A stretch of 64,000 nt of DNA from Limnomonas spitsbergensis (taxonomy: Eukaryota; Chlorophyta; Chlorophyceae; Chlamydomonadales). The notes below the pieces were generated by a model. It saw nothing but the letters and a program-made list of their open reading frames with translations. It searched no databases and was not told where the DNA came from. Position 1 is the first letter of the stretch. Each line of letters opens with the position of its first letter. This document shows, one piece after another, positions 61,101-64,000 of this stretch. The DNA lies in NCBI GenBank assembly GCA_037349105.1, contig JAYJMM010000036.1:3570001-3634000 (forward strand), read 5' to 3'. The translations under genes were made by a program, and so were the position numbers.

Positions 61101-64000
61101 CCCTTTCATAAAGTGCAGTGTTTGGCTGCCCATGCACTTGTTGTCCGCCCCCATCCATTGTGCACAGTGTCGTGAGAAGACCGTGGAGCTCATGTTTGAG
61201 AAGTTTCGGTGTCCAGCCCTGTTCATGGCCAAAAACGCAGTACTCAGCGCCTTTGCCACCGCAAAGCAGACAGCTCTAGTGGTGGACGCTGGGCATGACG
61301 GAACGACAGGTGAGAGCATGTTTTCTTGAGCCATCAAGGGCTCAAGGAGTGGGGTGCGCTCGAGTTTTGTTGACACTTTTAGCAACATACAGAGACAGTG
61401 AATGCTGGGCATGACGCAGAAGTAGGTGGGCCTTGAGTGATGTCAAGGGCTTGGGTTTTCAATGGTCTTGTGTTTCTTATCCATTTAGATAGCAGTTTGA
61501 GATTCACAGACAGGCACTATTGCACAGCATATTCATTCCACACATTTATTGGTGTGCTGACAACAGCCTCTCAAAGCTGACAGGAGCTGCAAATTTGTCA
61601 CCACCATTTGACACATAGCTTTGGGGGAATCCAGCCATTACAAGATACCCCTCTCGGGTACAGCTAGTAACGAGTATTCCACACTACCATTCTAGCATGC
61701 ATGATCTGCCCACATGCTATTTGCATGCAAAGCCACACATGGCCAGCTTGGCAGCCTAGATTAGCAGCCTCTCAATAGCATCCTTGAGGCTCTGGATCTG
61801 GGTCTTCAGCTGGCTGCCCTCATTGGTGGTGACAGAGCAGGAGATGACCTGCATACACGTCGGAAAGCAGCTGTCAGTGGTTGTTTGTTGGAAATGTGCC
61901 CCAGTGTAACACACAGGGGTGGAGTCAGGCCACCATACACATTCTTACCCACATGCACTAAGCATTTATTATCATGCACATCTCCAATCTTGGGCCAGCA
62001 TGGTAACTCAAACTCTAGTGGTGGCATGCATCAGGGGTGCTCATGTCGACATATTTGAACCAGCATGCCTTACCGGGCGAGACACTCCACATGCACGGCC
62101 CAAAGCAGCCTTGGATGGGACGAACACGTAGGGGACGTTCTGTGGAAGAGGAAAAGGGGATGGTGGTTAGGGTTGATGTGGAGTAGCAAGACAGCCAGCC
62201 AGCCTTATCAGTGTGGCATCAGTTGATAATTCCATGCCATGCCGCGGACTAGTATGTCTATAACCGGTACACGAGGCGGCCAGTTTGTTATCATCATAAA
62301 CGTGTGCTGCCTTTTTCTACATCAGTAGACAGCTTTCGCTTTGGATGCACACCTTGTCCTCAGCCAGTAGAGGCAAATGCAGCAGGATCTCGATAGGCTC
62401 GGTGTCGGCGGCCATCACGACGAACTCGGAGATACCACGGTTCAGGGTCTTGGTGGCTGAACATGTATGGCAATAAATCCATGCGTTAATTTGAATGTGT
62501 GATTGCGCAGGCAAAGTTTAGGTTTGAGATGTTCGCTCGGACCGGTCCCTTTGCCCATTTAGCAACAACGTCCTCATGTCCCATCGATGTACGGGTCGCA
62601 CCTTCGTTAGCCCCCTTTTTGAGCTGCTTGTAGTTAGCGGCCTGCTGCACAATATCCAGAATGGTGTTTGTGAGCTGGGCGTCCGCGAGAGGGTACGCCT
62701 TGGGATTCACAGCCTCGCTCATCTTGAGTTCACAGGCCGATCACAATCCAATAGTTTGTGGGGAGAGGTGGAGAGCGAAGGAGACAGTGACAGAATCATG
62801 GTATCTGCCGTCTTTGTCCTCCGGGCAGGCCCACACCCCTCCCGTACTGCCGTACATATCGACACCCTGGCTGCAACCACACCCGTCACCCGTCCTGGCT
62901 GAGTCTCTTCCCATCACTTGTTACCTCTGTTGCTTACCCCTAGCATCCAAATATTTTGCTGATTAAAAATGTGTAGATGTCTCCTTGTATCTGGGTCAGG
63001 CAGAATGCCAAGTGGCTGTGACAACAGTGTTTATTTTAGAGCACACCGCACCAGACCACCTTCAGTAGGCTGTTGGGTAGCCTCCACTAGGCCGACTGGG
63101 TCCAAACCTTGATCAGCCTACGACCGGTGGCCCAAGGATGGTTTGTTGCCTTGGTCCCAGGCCATACGCTGTGATGTAGGCTTGTAGCTGAGTTGTGGCT
63201 GAAGCATCCCTACATAAAGAATGTGGCTCCAGTGCATTTCTGGATTTCAGATACCTAAACTCTGCGAAATTGGCTGGAGCATCTTCATACTACAGCTGTT
63301 TACTTTTACTCTGTTCATGGACCTTCTTTGGGCAATTTTAGTTTGATCTACCTTTCACCGGTCCTGACCCTGCAGCCTTGATTAACCGCGATAAGGACTA
63401 GCAAAAGAAATAAAATTGACGGACACAGGGTACAGATGAACCGGAAAGGCACGTCCAGAAGGAATGGAAATCGAGGAAGTCAAGTCGGGCAGGAGGAGCC
63501 AAATCATTGGCACAGGACACGCAAGTGAAGAGAAGCCAAAGAAAGCACAACTGAAAACCAGCCTAGGACATGCTCTGGCGTGAAAACGGCGGCAGAGCAG
63601 GGAAATAAATTTCGATACACACAGAATGCTGAAGGGACACCAAAGATGAAGAGGCCAAGGTTAGGCACAGCAAGCCACGAGAGTAATAAGTAACTTCGAA
63701 CCCAACCTAAACACACTGGGAGAAGCCAAGAAACAGCCAGAATAAAGACGAATGTCAGCCCTGCAGGCCACCTGAGTGCTGCCGGTTAATCTGGCAGCAG
63801 CTGTAAACTGGTATGCCCTTACTCAGTTGAAAGAAAAACGATTATGGCTCTCTAAGACCTGACATTCGAAGGGAGCTTAGCAGATCTAATGCTGAACCAG
63901 CTGATGAGGCTTGAACCTTACATGCCACATATCTTCTGTGCAGTTGCTGCGGTGCAGGATGGCTACCTGCTCTCGAAGAGCGTGATGCGGTCGCCGATTG
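58121..64000 (+). CDS. ARP4: Actin-related protein 4 (N-terminal part; runs off the window)
   Basis: Nuclear actin-fold subunit of SWR1/INO80/NuA4-type chromatin complexes. Exons: 58121-58142, 58282-58373, 58688-58819, 59502-59578, 60605-60674, 61168-61309, and 63944 onwards. Phases agree over 197 residues. Marks: [29 protein letters not shown] (first nucleotide loop), [80 protein letters not shown], and [12 protein letters not shown] (second nucleotide loop), then [16 protein letters not shown] at the edge. The insert [20 protein letters not shown] falls where ARP4 proteins vary. The 2.6-kb sixth intron contains SNU13 on the other strand. Introns 3, 4 and 6 hold arrays or copies of adjoining exon ends. 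Confidence 0.94.
59340..59490 (+). repeat. 25-bp minisatellite just before ARP4 exon 4
   Basis: Six or so units of CTCCTGCTGCCCTCCAAATGCTCA type end 11 bases before the exon 4 start at 59502. The pyrimidine-rich unit forms much of the tract preceding the acceptor. Confidence 0.9.
60360..60600 (+). repeat. Three degenerate copies of the ARP4 exon 5 head
   Basis: The acceptor region and first 27 bases of exon 5 (CTTCTCAGGGACCGTCTCCG, then CCTGGACCCTGCTGA) recur in altered form near 60366, 60468 and 60534, at periods of 65-100 bases, each with TCTAAAC/TTTAAAC-like spacers. Only the last copy (60605) continues into coding sequence. Confidence 0.88.
61365..61470 (+). repeat. Partial copy of ARP4 exon 6 end
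   Basis: GTGAATGCTGGGCATGACGC, then AGAAGTAGGTGGG, matches the exon 6 end GTGGACGCTGGGCATGACGG, then AACGACAGGTGAG; flanking exon and intron bases also match loosely (CACC..., CAAGGGCT). It lies 110 bases inside intron 6 and keeps an AG-GT. Confidence 0.75.
61756..62722 (-). CDS. SNU13: SNU13/NHP2L1 (15.5K) RNA-binding protein
   Basis: L7Ae-family protein that binds kink-turns in U4 snRNA and box C/D snoRNAs, seeding both the U4/U6.U5 tri-snRNP and snoRNPs in the nucleus. Four minus-strand exons: 62722-62602, 62456-62353, 62139-62074, 61848-61756. Phases agree (127 aa, the family length). Marks: [39 protein letters not shown] (the RNA-contacting segment, joined across intron 1), [40 protein letters not shown], and the C-terminal [15 protein letters not shown]...IERLLI. 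The whole gene, with its own introns, lies inside intron 6 of ARP4 on the opposite strand. Confidence 0.98.
62723..63943. other. Rest of ARP4 intron 6 with the SNU13 promoter
   Basis: Upstream DNA of SNU13 and the 3' part of the ARP4 intron. No repeats or genes were seen. The ARP4 acceptor is CTTCTGTGCAG, ending at 63943. Confidence 0.6.

Noticed and set aside
61310..61755. ARP4 ending as a truncated gene before SNU13
   Set aside because: A matching ARP4 exon ([16 protein letters not shown]) in the right phase appears at 63944, so the gene continues around the nested SNU13.

Overview
This is nuclear DNA from a eukaryotic green alga, most likely a chlorophyte; I cannot name the species. The evidence is: dense short exons with consistent splice phases, mostly GT-AG; a chloroplast-type transaldolase with a probable transit peptide; a divergent H4/H3 pair with replication-type histone 3' hairpins; a membrane protein with a hydroxyproline-type Pro/Ser stalk; and many minisatellites and transposon remnants. 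It is not prokaryotic: there are no operons, and every long gene is split.

Layout. 1-3.9 kb holds remnants of a mobile element with a PIF1-like helicase; the second copy is internally deleted. 4.1-6.8 kb (+) is a LAG1/ceramide-synthase-type TLC gene. 9.3-14.4 kb (-) is a seven-exon plastid transaldolase. 15.6-23.0 kb (-) is an indoleamine 2,3-dioxygenase family gene. 23.7-34.5 kb (+) is a 15-exon FAD-dependent carotenoid-desaturase-like amine oxidoreductase whose introns carry 19-, 28- and 42-bp minisatellites. 35.9-36.7 kb is an intact H4 (-) facing a 5'-truncated H3 (+). 40.6-49.8 kb (-) is a nine-exon gene for a predicted single-pass membrane protein: signal peptide, many WD40 repeats, Pro-rich stalk, small juxtamembrane module, TM and cytoplasmic tail. 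49.8-54.4 kb is repeat-rich, with an inverted-repeat element and a CAGG array of about 1 kb. 54.4-57.7 kb (+) is a decayed LINE 3' half with RNase H. 58.1 kb to the window end (+) is ARP4, with a complete antisense SNU13/NHP2L1 gene (61.76-62.72 kb) nested in one intron.

The genes are unrelated housekeeping functions: sphingolipid synthesis, pentose phosphate metabolism, tryptophan/kynurenine-type oxidation, plastid redox, chromatin, snRNP/snoRNP and chromatin remodelling. Only the histone pair and the nested ARP4/SNU13 arrangement look functionally structured.

The strongest unexplained pattern is at intron ends. In at least six introns from four genes the exon edge together with its splice site is tandemly repeated inside the neighbouring intron, and several other introns carry minisatellites hard against a splice site; the 42-bp array of about 36 units has a pyrimidine tract plus AG in almost every unit. 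Two introns use GC-AG ends. Three short hAT-type MITEs with perfect 8-bp target duplications lie in introns. All exon models were made by eye from reading frame, splice signals and remembered family conservation; no database search was run.
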